Assembly: GCA_041738285.1 (NCBI GenBank)
Contig: JBGSQB010000004.1
Span: 1-48,711, forward strand
Direction of reading: 5' to 3'
Length of the DNA: 48,711 bases
From: SZUA-521 sp041738285
Lineage (GTDB): Bacteria; Pseudomonadota; Gammaproteobacteria; Pseudomonadales; Azotimanducaceae
The notes below the pieces were generated by a model that was not told the DNA's origin, made no database searches, and saw only the letters and a program-made list of their open reading frames with translations. This document shows, one piece after another, positions 35,257 to 43,291 of the stretch. The translations under genes were made by a program, and so were the position numbers. The stretch's first letter is position 1. Each line of letters opens with the position of its first letter.

Positions 35257-36327
35257 ATGACGAACATCGCTGTGCTTCTGGCTTGGATGCTGCTGGCCCT
35301 GGCGCGACCTCTGCACGCAAGCGTCGACTCACTCAACGCACTGCCCCCCGATGCGCTTCCCGTCGTGGTCACGACTGACTTCACGCTGCTTCAGATCGAC
35401 AATATTGACCTCGAATCAGAGCAGTTCGCATTCAGCGGCACGTTGTTCATGTCGTGGTACGACGCCCGGCAGCGGTTCGATCCTGAAGCCGAACAGGTGG
35501 CGGAGAAGCTGTACATCGGCGCGTATCAGTTCAATGAAGTGTTCACCGGATGGTGGCCGCAAATCACGCTCGTGAACGATGCGGGAAGATTCGATTCCGA
35601 CGCGGTCATGCTGCGCGTTCGGCCGGACGGCACGCTGCTGCTCACGCAGACCGTGCACGCCGTGGCCAAGGCCAAGCTCGACCTGCGATTGGCACCATTC
35701 GATCGGCAGCGCATCGAGGCCGAATTTCAGTTGGTCGGATTCGATACCGCCGAGGTGACGCTGAGGCCATTGCTGTCGAAGCACGCCACGGGCGCGGAAC
35801 TCGACTCCCAGTATCACCTTCAGCAGTGGAGCGTCGATGCAATCGACCTCGTGCACACACCCCGGGTGATGCGTGCCATCGGTATCGAGAGTGACACGTC
35901 AGCGGTCGTCCTACGCGTCGAAGTGACCCGCGATCCGCTGTTCTATCTGCGCCTCATGATCTTGCCGATGGCCATCATGGTGATTCTGTCGTGGTCGGTT
36001 TTTTTCATGGACCGGTCATCGATCGGCGACCGGCTGAACGTTTCGTTCATCGGTATTCTCACCGCAGTGGCATATCAGATGATGCTCGACGACGCGTTGC
36101 CGCACATCTCTTACATGACCGTGATGAACGGGTTCCTGACTATCAGTTTCTTCACCATGTGCGCCAGCGTGCTGATCAATCTGCGCGTGAGCTTCCTCGA
36201 CCGTCAGGGGCGCGCCGTCGAGGGTGATGCGCTCGATCGCCGCTGCCGCTGGTTGTTTCCCACCATTTATTTCGGGCTGCTCGGGCTACTACCGATCGTC
36301 GTTGGACAGATGCCGACACCGGGCTGA
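35257..36327 (+). CDS. Prokaryotic pentameric ligand-gated ion channel (Cys-loop receptor family) subunit
   Basis: This is a subunit of 356 residues, expected to form homopentamers in the inner membrane with a periplasmic ligand-binding domain. A signal peptide (about 1-21) is followed by a beta-rich domain. The Cys-loop tip is conserved as APFDRQ (146-151), without the flanking Cys residues, as in bacterial members. Four transmembrane segments follow: M1 229-250 with P237 (LPMAIMVILSW), pore-lining M2 256-278 (GDRLNVSFIGILTAVAYQMM), the M2-M3 loop LPHISYMT, M3 286-309 and M4 331-350. M2 is closer to ELIC (ERLQTSF-like) than to GLIC. The gene begins 2 bases after an enoyl-CoA hydratase gene and ends 9 bases before an SDR gene. 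The ligand and ion selectivity are unknown. Confidence 0.9.
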   Translation: MTNIAVLLAWMLLALARPLHASVDSLNALPPDALPVVVTTDFTLLQIDNIDLESEQFAFSGTLFMSWYDARQRFDPEAEQVAEKLYIGAYQFNEVFTGWWPQITLVNDAGRFDSDAVMLRVRPDGTLLLTQTVHAVAKAKLDLRLAPFDRQRIEAEFQLVGFDTAEVTLRPLLSKHATGAELDSQYHLQQWSVDAIDLVHTPRVMRAIGIESDTSAVVLRVEVTRDPLFYLRLMILPMAIMVILSWSVFFMDRSSIGDRLNVSFIGILTAVAYQMMLDDALPHISYMTVMNGFLTISFFTMCASVLINLRVSFLDRQGRAVEGDALDRRCRWLFPTIYFGLLGLLPIVVGQMPTPG

Positions 36328-36336
36328 GGAATGCAC

Positions 36337-37128
36337 ATGGACGCAACGCGGCTGCGCGACAAGGTCGTGATCGTGACGGGCGGCGGCAGCGGGATCGGCA
36401 AGGGTGCCTGCAAACGCATCGCTGCCGAAGGCGGTCTCGTCGGTGTAGTCGACATCCGCGACGAACTTGCACACCAAGTCGCCGATGAGATCACCGCGAG
36501 CGGAGGGCAGGCGATTGCGGTGCGCTGCAACGTCGCAGTCGAGGAGGACGTGGACAGCGCCGTCGGCACCGTGGTCGATCGATTCGGATCGCTTCATGGC
36601 ATGGTGGCCAATGCGGGTACGGCGGGTACCGGTTGGATTCACAAGACGGCACTCGACGACTGGAAGTTCGTGCTCGATGTGAACCTCACCGGACCGTTTC
36701 TGTGCGCCAAGCACGCAATTCCACATATGCTGAAGGCCGGTGGCGGATCGTACGTGGTGACCTCATCGATCGCGGGATCCGTGATCGGCGCCGGTGGCGC
36801 CGCAGCGTCCTACGCAGTCTCCAAGGCGGGTGTGATCCAACTGGCCAAGCAGATCGCAGTCGACTACGGCGATAAGGGCATCCGCGCCAATGCGATTCAG
36901 CCGTCGGGTGTGGCGAACAGTAATCTCGGCAAGCACATGCGCGAAGACCGGGCCCACCAGACAACCCCCGGTGCTCGCTTGCCGCGCCCCAAAGCATGGG
37001 TGCCGCTGCGCCGCGCGGGCGACCCGTTTAAGGAGTACGGTGCGACGATCGCGTTTCTGCTCTCCGACGATGCCGGCTTCATTACCGGTACCTCAATCGT
37101 CGTCGATGGCGGCTACCTCGCAACCTGA
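36337..37128 (+). CDS. Short-chain dehydrogenase/reductase (SDR)
   Basis: This is a classical SDR of 263 residues. It has VTGGGSGIGKGAC as cofactor motif, the Asp in VVDIRDE suggesting NAD(H), VANAGTAG, the catalytic Ser in VTSSIAGS, YAVSK as the Tyr-Lys pair and the C-terminal FITGTSIVVDGGY. ATG 36337 was preferred over 36331 because GAGGA (36326-36330) abuts the first ATG and is correctly spaced for the second. It is the last gene of the unit with the hydratase and the ion channel. The substrate is unknown. Confidence 0.9.
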   Translation: MDATRLRDKVVIVTGGGSGIGKGACKRIAAEGGLVGVVDIRDELAHQVADEITASGGQAIAVRCNVAVEEDVDSAVGTVVDRFGSLHGMVANAGTAGTGWIHKTALDDWKFVLDVNLTGPFLCAKHAIPHMLKAGGGSYVVTSSIAGSVIGAGGAAASYAVSKAGVIQLAKQIAVDYGDKGIRANAIQPSGVANSNLGKHMREDRAHQTTPGARLPRPKAWVPLRRAGDPFKEYGATIAFLLSDDAGFITGTSIVVDGGYLAT

Positions 37129-37163
37129 GGCGCGCTGCGGAACCGTCGAGCATGCAGTGCGGG

Positions 37164-37301
37164 GTGTTGAAAAAGTCGTATGGGAGTTTGTGGGAGCGGG
37201 CTTGTCGCAGCGGCGCACCGCCGCGAATCACTCTTTGACTTGCTTGCATCTGTTCGCGCCCAAGGGCGCTCCCCCAGCAGCTTCGACAACTTCAGCAACA
37301 C
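37164..37301. repeat. REP/MITE-like element with imperfect terminal inverted repeats
   Basis: In the 277-base spacer between the SDR and selenoprotein genes, GTGTTGAAAAAGTCG (from 37164) is mirrored by CGACAACTTCAGCAACAC (ending 37301). Inside, GGGAGCG (37192-37198) pairs with CGCTCCC (37267-37273). The left inner part, TTTGTGGGAGCGGGCTTG, matches the core of gammaproteobacterial REP elements. A small stem CGGCG-CAC-CGCCG lies near the middle. There is no open frame of note. The rest of the spacer holds nothing I can identify. Confidence 0.55.
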
Positions 37302-37405
37302 TATCCATGACCTGATTCACGGCGACCCGTCAGGGCTTCACGCGTTGCGGTATGGACCTCGACGGCGTTGGGCTCGCCATGCGCTTGTGGCGCGGCAGCT
37401 GATTC

Positions 37406-38533
37406 TCACTCGCTGCGATCCAGGCCCTCGATCGGCTGGTAGTAGGGTTTGCCTTCGAGGGTCTGGACCTTTTCGGTCCAGTTCGCATTCGCCTGCTCGG
37501 GGGTAAACGACCAGTCCTGGCGCGCGTAATTCCAGCTGGCTGGGTTCAGTGCCTGCGCCATTTCCCAGTATCGATTGGCGCGCGCCTCATCGCCGCGCTG
37601 GTGAAAGTAGACACCGAGTCTGAAGGCTGACTCAGCGCGCGCCTGCTCGCTCGTCTGCTTGGCCATCGCCAGCGTTCCCACGGGCTTGATGTACGCGCTG
37701 GCATCGCCGCGCTGCACCCAGTCGGCGACCATCGGCGCGTAGTCGTCGCGACCGAACTCGAAGTCACCGAGGTTGTGTTTGGTCGCGTAGCTGCCTTCGT
37801 CGACTCGGCGCACGTAACCGGATTCGTCGATCCATACCGCGGACGGCACATTCACCAAACCATACAACGCGCTGACGCGATGACTTTCATCGACGAGGCT
37901 CACAAAGGTGGCCTTGGCACGTGCATACCAGGGTGCTGCGGCGGCCGCGCCACCCGTGTCCTGCGCAACTGCGATGATCACGAAGTTGTCGTCTTTGAGT
38001 TTCTCGAACATCACCTGCCAACCTGACAGGTCGAAGCGGCATCCTCACCAGGACGCCCAGGACAAGAGCATGATCTTCTTGCCCTTGAAGTCCGACAGCC
38101 GATGGCGCTTGCCATCGACATCGGGCAGTTCGAAGTCGGGGGCGACGGCGCGATCGACGAACGCGGATCGCTGTGCCGGAATGGCGCCAAAGCTCCACAC
38201 ATTCGTGTCGTAGTCCACGACATAGGGTTGCTGCACGCGGTCGGCGAGTTCCGCGACGTTGAACCAGCGTTTGCCGTCTCGAGTGATGAAGATGTCGCTG
38301 TTGTCGCTTTGTCGCACCGGCACGCAGATGTCGTCGATGCAGGCACCCTCAGGCTTCAACACGAATCCGTTGACCCGCGGAAGCTCATTGGGATTGATCC
38401 ACAAATCGGTCGGGTCAGCGAGTGTCTGGGCCACTTCCGTCACCCGCTCGTCGTGGATGACGACGGCCCCGCCATACGAACCCGTCGCTGCGGAAATCAC
38501 CGCAACTGTGATCAGCAATCTGACTGTATGCAT
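37406..38533 (-). CDS. Predicted selenoprotein: exported ResA/TlpA-like redoxin with WASWUGC motif
   Basis: This is a continuous frame of 375 residues if the TGA at 38045-38047 is read as selenocysteine (U163). An N-terminal signal peptide (about 1-22) points to the periplasm. Residues 130-250 are a thioredoxin-like AhpC/TSA/TlpA domain (APDFELPDVDGKRHRLSDF, then IMLLSWASW-U-GCRFDLSGW, later VIIAVAQDTGG and YGLVNVPSAVWIDESG). U occupies the position of the first catalytic Cys, giving U-G-C. The C-terminus (about 300-350) looks TPR-like (AFRLGVYFHQRGDEARANRY). The frame on both sides of the TGA is intact and homologous to one domain, and a bSECIS-like stem lies directly downstream. GGAGG precedes the ATG. 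The alternative is a Cys-to-stop mutation. It follows a hydrolase gene by 54 bases. Confidence 0.82.
38014..38047 (-). promoter_or_regulatory. bSECIS-like element for selenocysteine insertion
   Basis: Downstream of the TGA the RNA can fold into an upper stem CGACCU (38033-38028) with AGGUUG (38024-38019) around the loop GUC (38027-38025). In an alternative fold a lower stem UGCC (38041-38038) pairs with GGCA (38019-38016). The loop begins with G and lies 17 bases after the TGA. This fits the known bacterial SECIS requirements of a small apical loop with an early G, about 16 to 37 bases downstream. Confidence 0.65.
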
Positions 38534-38587
38534 AGGTGCCTCCGTTGCATGTCACGATACATCATCGGGCCATATAAGGAGTCTAGA

Positions 38588-39325
38588 TCAGCGAAGTTGC
38601 CGCTGAAACTCGACGAATGCCGCGGTCGCGAGGTCCGGCCTTTGCAGCACCGACCCATGGCCCACGTTTTCGAACACCACCAGCCGCGCACCGGATACCA
38701 GATCAACGAGGCGGCGGCTCGATGCCAGATTCGGATCATGATCGCCGGTCGCAACCAGCAGCGGCAACGACAGCTCGAGCGCCGCCGCCAGCAGATCGAA
38801 CTTCCCTGCGGCCGCCATCGCTTTCGGAACTTCGTCGGGATGACGATGTACGTTCCAGCCTTCCGGCAGCGTGAATGCCGCAACCCCCGCCTGGGTCTGT
38901 CTCCTCAATGCGACGCGCGCGCCTTCACGCTGCGCCACCGGGTCGGCAACGTCGATACTGGCATCGTAAAAGGCGGCGGAGATCACGCGTTTTGGATTGC
39001 GGAAGCAGTACGCGAGTGCAGCGCGCGACCCCCACGCCATGCCCCAAACATGACAGCGCTCCACGCCACATTGATCGAGGATCTCATTCGCGTCCTGGCT
39101 GTAGCGCTCGAACGTGTAGCCGACGCTCGGATCGGGCGCCGGGTCACTCATGCCCACCCCGCGGACGTCGAATCGAATCAGGCGGAACCGATCCTCCAGC
39201 CGCGCAACGACGTGGTCCCACATCCGCAACGTGCAGCCAGCACCGTGCCAGAGCAGTACAGATGGGGCCGCGACCGGGCCAGACACCACGTAGTGAATCA
39301 TGCTGCCATCGATGTTTGCTTGCAT
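38588..39325 (-). CDS. Alpha/beta hydrolase-fold protein with Ala at the nucleophile position
   Basis: This is an alpha/beta hydrolase-fold protein of 245 residues, with LLWHGAGCTLRMWD as oxyanion strand, FDVRGVGMSDP, the acid in VATGDHDPN and the His in NVGHGSVLQ. The nucleophile elbow reads GMAWG (95-99), so A97 stands where Ser, Asp or Cys is required for classical catalysis. The GCG codon is one base from TCG (Ser). It may be a non-canonical enzyme, a binding protein or a recent loss of function. ATG 39325 (MQANIDGSMIHYV) has GGAGG about 10 bases upstream. The longer reading to 39367 is not needed. The selenoprotein gene follows on the same strand. Confidence 0.85.
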   Translation of the reverse strand: MQANIDGSMIHYVVSGPVAAPSVLLWHGAGCTLRMWDHVVARLEDRFRLIRFDVRGVGMSDPAPDPSVGYTFERYSQDANEILDQCGVERCHVWGMAWGSRAALAYCFRNPKRVISAAFYDASIDVADPVAQREGARVALRRQTQAGVAAFTLPEGWNVHRHPDEVPKAMAAAGKFDLLAAALELSLPLLVATGDHDPNLASSRRLVDLVSGARLVVFENVGHGSVLQRPDLATAAFVEFQRQLR

Positions 39326-39378
39326 TGACGCGATTCCTCCTGCGACGATCCGTGGGTCACTCGTCATGGAGCCATGCT

Positions 39379-39852
39379 ATGCCGCTACAGGATCTCTCGC
39401 CCATCAATGATCAACTGGCCGACATCATTGTGCGCGCCAAAGAACCCTGGATCGAAACCGAGCCTGGGATGGCCTGGATGAAAGTGCTGTGGACCGGGCC
39501 GGAGACCGGCCGTTGGGCCGCGCTGTTCCGCTGGAAGAAGGGCTATGTTGCCGCGCCGCACAAGCACTTGTCGGATGCGCATACCTACATCCTCAAGGGC
39601 AAGCTGCAAGTGCGCGACGGTGTGCTCGACACGGGCGACTACGACTATGAACCCAACGGTGTGCTGCACGGCGCGACGACTGCGCTCGAGGACACCGAGT
39701 ATCTGTTCATTTGCGACGGGCCGGTCCTGTTCTTCGACAAGGACGGGCTCACCAACTACCTCGGTTGGGAAGAATTGCAGCGCATGAAGGATGCCGCCAA
39801 GGCGGGCAAAGCCACGTCGATGGCGATCTCGGCGGCCGCCGCCGAAGCCTGA
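39379..39852 (+). CDS. Cupin-domain protein (dihydroxyacetophenone dioxygenase-like)
   Basis: This is a small single-domain cupin of 157 residues. The metal-site signature is visible as APHKHLSDAHTYILKG (first cupin motif) and EPNGVLHGATTALEDTEYLF (second motif). It is followed by FFDKDGLTNYLGWEELQRM, a tail I associate with cupins related to 2,4'-dihydroxyacetophenone dioxygenase. Such proteins bind Fe or another metal. Dioxygenase activity is a family-level suggestion only. ATG 39379 has GGAG 7 bases upstream. It is divergent from the hydrolase gene and convergent with the CBS gene. Confidence 0.82.
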   Translation: MPLQDLSPINDQLADIIVRAKEPWIETEPGMAWMKVLWTGPETGRWAALFRWKKGYVAAPHKHLSDAHTYILKGKLQVRDGVLDTGDYDYEPNGVLHGATTALEDTEYLFICDGPVLFFDKDGLTNYLGWEELQRMKDAAKAGKATSMAISAAAAEA

Positions 39853-39878
39853 TCGGGACGCCGGGCGACTGCCTGCGG

Positions 39879-40316
39879 TCAGCGCGGCAGCCGCTCCGAC
39901 GGGTCCTCAGGCAGCTCGAACTCCTTGACTGCCTTCAGTATGCGACGGCATGTCAGTTGACCGATCAAGACACCCGCCGAGTCCACCACGGGCCGGCGCC
40001 GACGCTTGTGGTCGATCATCGACTGCGCCACGTGAATGATGTCGTCGTTGGCATCGATGCACTCGACGGGCCCGACCATGTGATGGCGTATGGGATGGTC
40101 GCCGACTTCCTCGTTGTAGTAGGCGGCGTTCAACAGTGCCTTGAGGCAATCGAGTTCCGATAGCACACCAACCGGTCGACGGCGTTCGTCGACGACTGTG
40201 ATGCCCGATATCTTGTTGACGATGATCAAGTGAATCGCGTCGAACAGATCGGTGTCCGGTGTTGCGATCACGGGATGCGTGAGCATGTGATCGCTGACTC
40301 TCACTTTACGCAGCAT
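39879..40316 (-). CDS. CBS-domain pair protein
   Basis: This is a protein of 145 residues made almost entirely of two tandem CBS motifs: VSDHMLTHPVIATPDTDLFD to ISGITVVDERRRPVGVLSE, then VECIDANDDIIHVAQSMID to RRRPVVDSAGVLIGQLT. Such modules usually bind adenosine nucleotides or NAD(H) and act as energy sensors. ATG 40316 has GGAGG 8 bases upstream. An earlier in-frame ATG at 40358 overlaps the nuoN stop (TGATG). Either start places it directly behind nuoN, so it probably shares the nuo transcript. The partner protein is unknown. Confidence 0.85.
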   Translation of the reverse strand: MLRKVRVSDHMLTHPVIATPDTDLFDAIHLIIVNKISGITVVDERRRPVGVLSELDCLKALLNAAYYNEEVGDHPIRHHMVGPVECIDANDDIIHVAQSMIDHKRRRRPVVDSAGVLIGQLTCRRILKAVKEFELPEDPSERLPR

Positions 40317-40357
40317 GGCCAATTCCTCCGCAGGTGTTTCACGTTCTTTCGTTCGCA

Positions 40358-41815
40358 TCAGCCGCCGAATGCGGCTACCGCCTCGCGGACGACGTCGATG
40401 AGCGGTGTCGGGTAAACGCCGAAGGCGATCAGAAGTACAACGAGAACCGCGACCGTACCCTCGTCTGCGCGCGCGCCAACGCGATTGCGCACGGGTTCGG
40501 GTACGTCGGGAGATCGCGTCATCGCGAAGATGACACGCAGGTAGTAGAACAATCCGATGCCGCTGCCCAGTACGAGGGCCCAGAGCAGAACCCAGAGCTC
40601 GCCTGCGGTACCCGTCGCAAACAGGTAGAACTTGGCGATGAAGCCAAGCGTGAGTGGAATCCCGGCCAGTGACAGCAGAGCGACGGTGAAACCGAGCGCG
40701 AGACCGGGCCGCGACCAGAACAGGCCGGCATAGTCATCGATGTCGTCTGCTTCCCGCCCGAGTTCGGGCCGCGAGCTGATCGTGATGACGCCGAAGGCCG
40801 TGAGCGTCATCACCACGTACGCCGTCAAATACACGATCGAAGCCTCTATTCCCATCGCAACACCACCGGCAGAGCCAACGACGATGAGGGCAATCAGCAA
40901 GTACCCGAAATGCGCGATCGAGGAATAGGCGAGGATGCGCTTGACGTTGCGCTGCATCAACGCGAGCAGATTGCCAATCACCATCGACAGCACCGCAACG
41001 GCGCCGAACAGGGTCAACAACGGTCCATCCGCGAGCGACCCCGTTGCGTCAACGTAGCGCAGCGCCACCGCCACCACCGCACCCTTGCTCACCGTTGCCA
41101 GGTAGCCGCTGACCGGCGCCGGTGCACCGTGATACACGTCCGGCGTCCACATGTGGAACGGTACGAGCGAGATCTTGAACGCAATGCCAATCAGAAACAG
41201 TCCATTGCCCACCAACAGGTATTGGCTCTGCGCCTCGTCCGATCCGGCCTTGCCGATCGTTGCGAAGTCCAGACCACCCGTCGCGATGTAGATCAACGCC
41301 ATGCCGAACAACATAGTCGTGGAGGCGACACCCGACAGCACCAGGTACTTCAGTGCCGCCTCGAGTGGCGCGTGGTGTTCTTCGGGATAACCGATCAGCG
41401 TGTACAGGCAGATCGAGAGAATCTCGAGTCCGAGCAGCACGGCACCAAAATGAACCGCAGTTGCGAGCGTCGCGGCACCGAGCGTTGCGCCCAGCAAGAG
41501 CACGTAGTATTCCTCCAGTTCGCCGCGCCTGCCCCGCAGGTAGCGGTACGAAAGCAGCGCAGTGACGATCGCCGCTGCCGCGAACAGGGTGAACAGATAC
41601 GCCGCGTAGTCGTCGAGCCGGATGAGCGGAGTTACGGTGCGGGGCAACGCCGACAGCGATGGCGCCACCACGGCAATGCTGATGGCGAGCCCTGCAACGG
41701 TAATCACCGCGGCGAGCGCATGTCCGCGCTTGAAGGAAATGACGAGCAGCAGCAGGATCAGCACGCCCGCCAACGTCAGATACGGCAACAGCGCCTGGTA
41801 GTCGAGCGCGGTCAT
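40358..41815 (-). CDS. nuoN: NADH-quinone oxidoreductase subunit N
   Basis: This is an antiporter-like membrane subunit of complex I, 485 residues with about 14 helices, taking part in proton pumping. The signatures are GLEILSICLYTLIGYPEEHHAPLEAALKYLVLS and FKISLVPFHMWTPDVYHGAPAPV. The discontinuous-helix Pro and Lys-rich positions are present. ATG 41815 overlaps the nuoM stop as ATGA. The upstream extension to 42007 is inside nuoM and is not used. It is the last subunit gene of the operon. Confidence 0.95.
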   Translation of the reverse strand: MTALDYQALLPYLTLAGVLILLLLVISFKRGHALAAVITVAGLAISIAVVAPSLSALPRTVTPLIRLDDYAAYLFTLFAAAAIVTALLSYRYLRGRRGELEEYYVLLLGATLGAATLATAVHFGAVLLGLEILSICLYTLIGYPEEHHAPLEAALKYLVLSGVASTTMLFGMALIYIATGGLDFATIGKAGSDEAQSQYLLVGNGLFLIGIAFKISLVPFHMWTPDVYHGAPAPVSGYLATVSKGAVVAVALRYVDATGSLADGPLLTLFGAVAVLSMVIGNLLALMQRNVKRILAYSSIAHFGYLLIALIVVGSAGGVAMGIEASIVYLTAYVVMTLTAFGVITISSRPELGREADDIDDYAGLFWSRPGLALGFTVALLSLAGIPLTLGFIAKFYLFATGTAGELWVLLWALVLGSGIGLFYYLRVIFAMTRSPDVPEPVRNRVGARADEGTVAVLVVLLIAFGVYPTPLIDVVREAVAAFGG

Positions 41816-43290
41816 GGCGTGATCCCGGAAAACGCGGTCAGTCGTGTCACCAGCGGCTCCGACAGCGCAAACACGCTCTGCGGATGCAGGCCGAGCCACA
41901 CCAGAGCAAGCGCCAGCGGAACCTGCACGGCGAGTTCGCGCGCGCCGAAGTCTTTGAAGTCCACAACCGCGACGGTCTCGCCCTGAAACGAGCGCTGCAC
42001 CAGCCACAGCGCGTACACCGCTGCCACCACGAGGCCCGCACCGGCCACGACCGTGAGCGGTACGTGCACCGCGAAGGCGCCGAGCAGCACCATGAACTCA
42101 CCGACAAAATTGCCAAGCCCCGGAATGCCGAGCGAAGCGACCGCAAAGAACAGCGTCAATGCGCCCATGCGCGGTGCTCGCGCCCAGAGGCCACCCATCC
42201 GATTCATGTCGCGCGTGTGCAAGCGCTCCTGCAGCGCGCCAGCCATCATGAACAGCGCCGCCGTGGAGAAGCCGTGGGCAACCATCTGCATCACTGCGCC
42301 CTGCAGCGCAATGGCGTTCCATGCGTACACGCCCAACAGCACGAAGCCCATGTGGGCGACGCTCGAGTAGGCAACCAGGCGCTTGAAATCGCTCTGCGCA
42401 TAGGCCACGTAACCCCCATACACCACAGACACAACGCCCAGGAGCATCGCCGGAAAGCGAAACTCGACGGACGCCTCGGGAAACAGCGGCAGAACGAAGC
42501 GCAGCAACCCATAAGCCCCGGTCTTGAGCAGAATGCCGGCAAGAATCACGCTACCCGCCGTGGGCGCCTGCGTATGTGCATCCGGCAGCCACGTGTGGAA
42601 CGGAACGCCCGGCAGCTTCACCAGGAACGCGAGGAAGAAACCCAGCATGAGCACGAAGCCCAGGCGCGGATCGAGATCGGCCTCGAGCAGCGCGAAGTAG
42701 TCGAACGTGATCGTGCCAGTGCTGGCGTTGAACGCGTACACCAGACCCAGGATTGCGAGCAACATCACGAGGCCGCTGATCTGCGTGAACAGAAAGAACT
42801 TCATCGCAGCGTACGCGCGCGCCTCGTGGCCCCAAATCGCGATCAGGAAGTACATCGGTACCAGCATCACTTCCCAGAAGAAGAAGAACAGGAACAGATC
42901 GAAGGCAGTGAATACCCCGACCACCCCGGCCAGCGTCCACATCAGATTGAATTGAAAGAACCCGCGTCGCTGGGCAATCTCGGTCCACGACGAAACGACC
43001 GCGACGATGCCAAGGACCAATGTCAGCGCCACCATCATCAGCGATAGACCGTCCATGGCCAGCTGCACGGCGATGCCAAAGCGCGGAATCCAGGCCATGT
43101 TGACGAACGCGTACCACTGCGTGTCGTGAGCCTCGATCAAAGGCGCGTTCCACACCGAATACACAAACGTCAGTGCGAGCGCGAGCGCCACCAGCGAGAC
43201 CCAGCGCGCCGCGCCCTCGCGAACTGCCTCGGCGGCCCACGCCACCAGTCCGGCAACAAGTAGGAACGCGATGAGCCAGAACAGAATCAC
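41812..43290 (-). CDS. nuoM: NADH-quinone oxidoreductase subunit M
   Basis: This is an antiporter-like membrane subunit of complex I, 492 residues. The signatures are FFFWEVMLVPMYFLIAIWG (with the essential membrane Glu), VKLPGVPFHTWLPDAHTQAPTAGSVILAG, and LVAYSSVAHMGFVLLG. The start is GTG 43290, 1 base after the nuoL stop. An ATG at 43293 is out of frame. The stop overlaps nuoN as ATGA. Confidence 0.95.
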   Translation of the reverse strand: MILFWLIAFLLVAGLVAWAAEAVREGAARWVSLVALALALTFVYSVWNAPLIEAHDTQWYAFVNMAWIPRFGIAVQLAMDGLSLMMVALTLVLGIVAVVSSWTEIAQRRGFFQFNLMWTLAGVVGVFTAFDLFLFFFFWEVMLVPMYFLIAIWGHEARAYAAMKFFLFTQISGLVMLLAILGLVYAFNASTGTITFDYFALLEADLDPRLGFVLMLGFFLAFLVKLPGVPFHTWLPDAHTQAPTAGSVILAGILLKTGAYGLLRFVLPLFPEASVEFRFPAMLLGVVSVVYGGYVAYAQSDFKRLVAYSSVAHMGFVLLGVYAWNAIALQGAVMQMVAHGFSTAALFMMAGALQERLHTRDMNRMGGLWARAPRMGALTLFFAVASLGIPGLGNFVGEFMVLLGAFAVHVPLTVVAGAGLVVAAVYALWLVQRSFQGETVAVVDFKDFGARELAVQVPLALALVWLGLHPQSVFALSEPLVTRLTAFSGITP

Positions 43291-43291
43291 A

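Noticed and set aside
41884..43047. Plus-strand frame of about 387 codons opposite nuoM
   Set aside because: It is a His/Gln/Arg-rich antisense shadow of a membrane protein gene.
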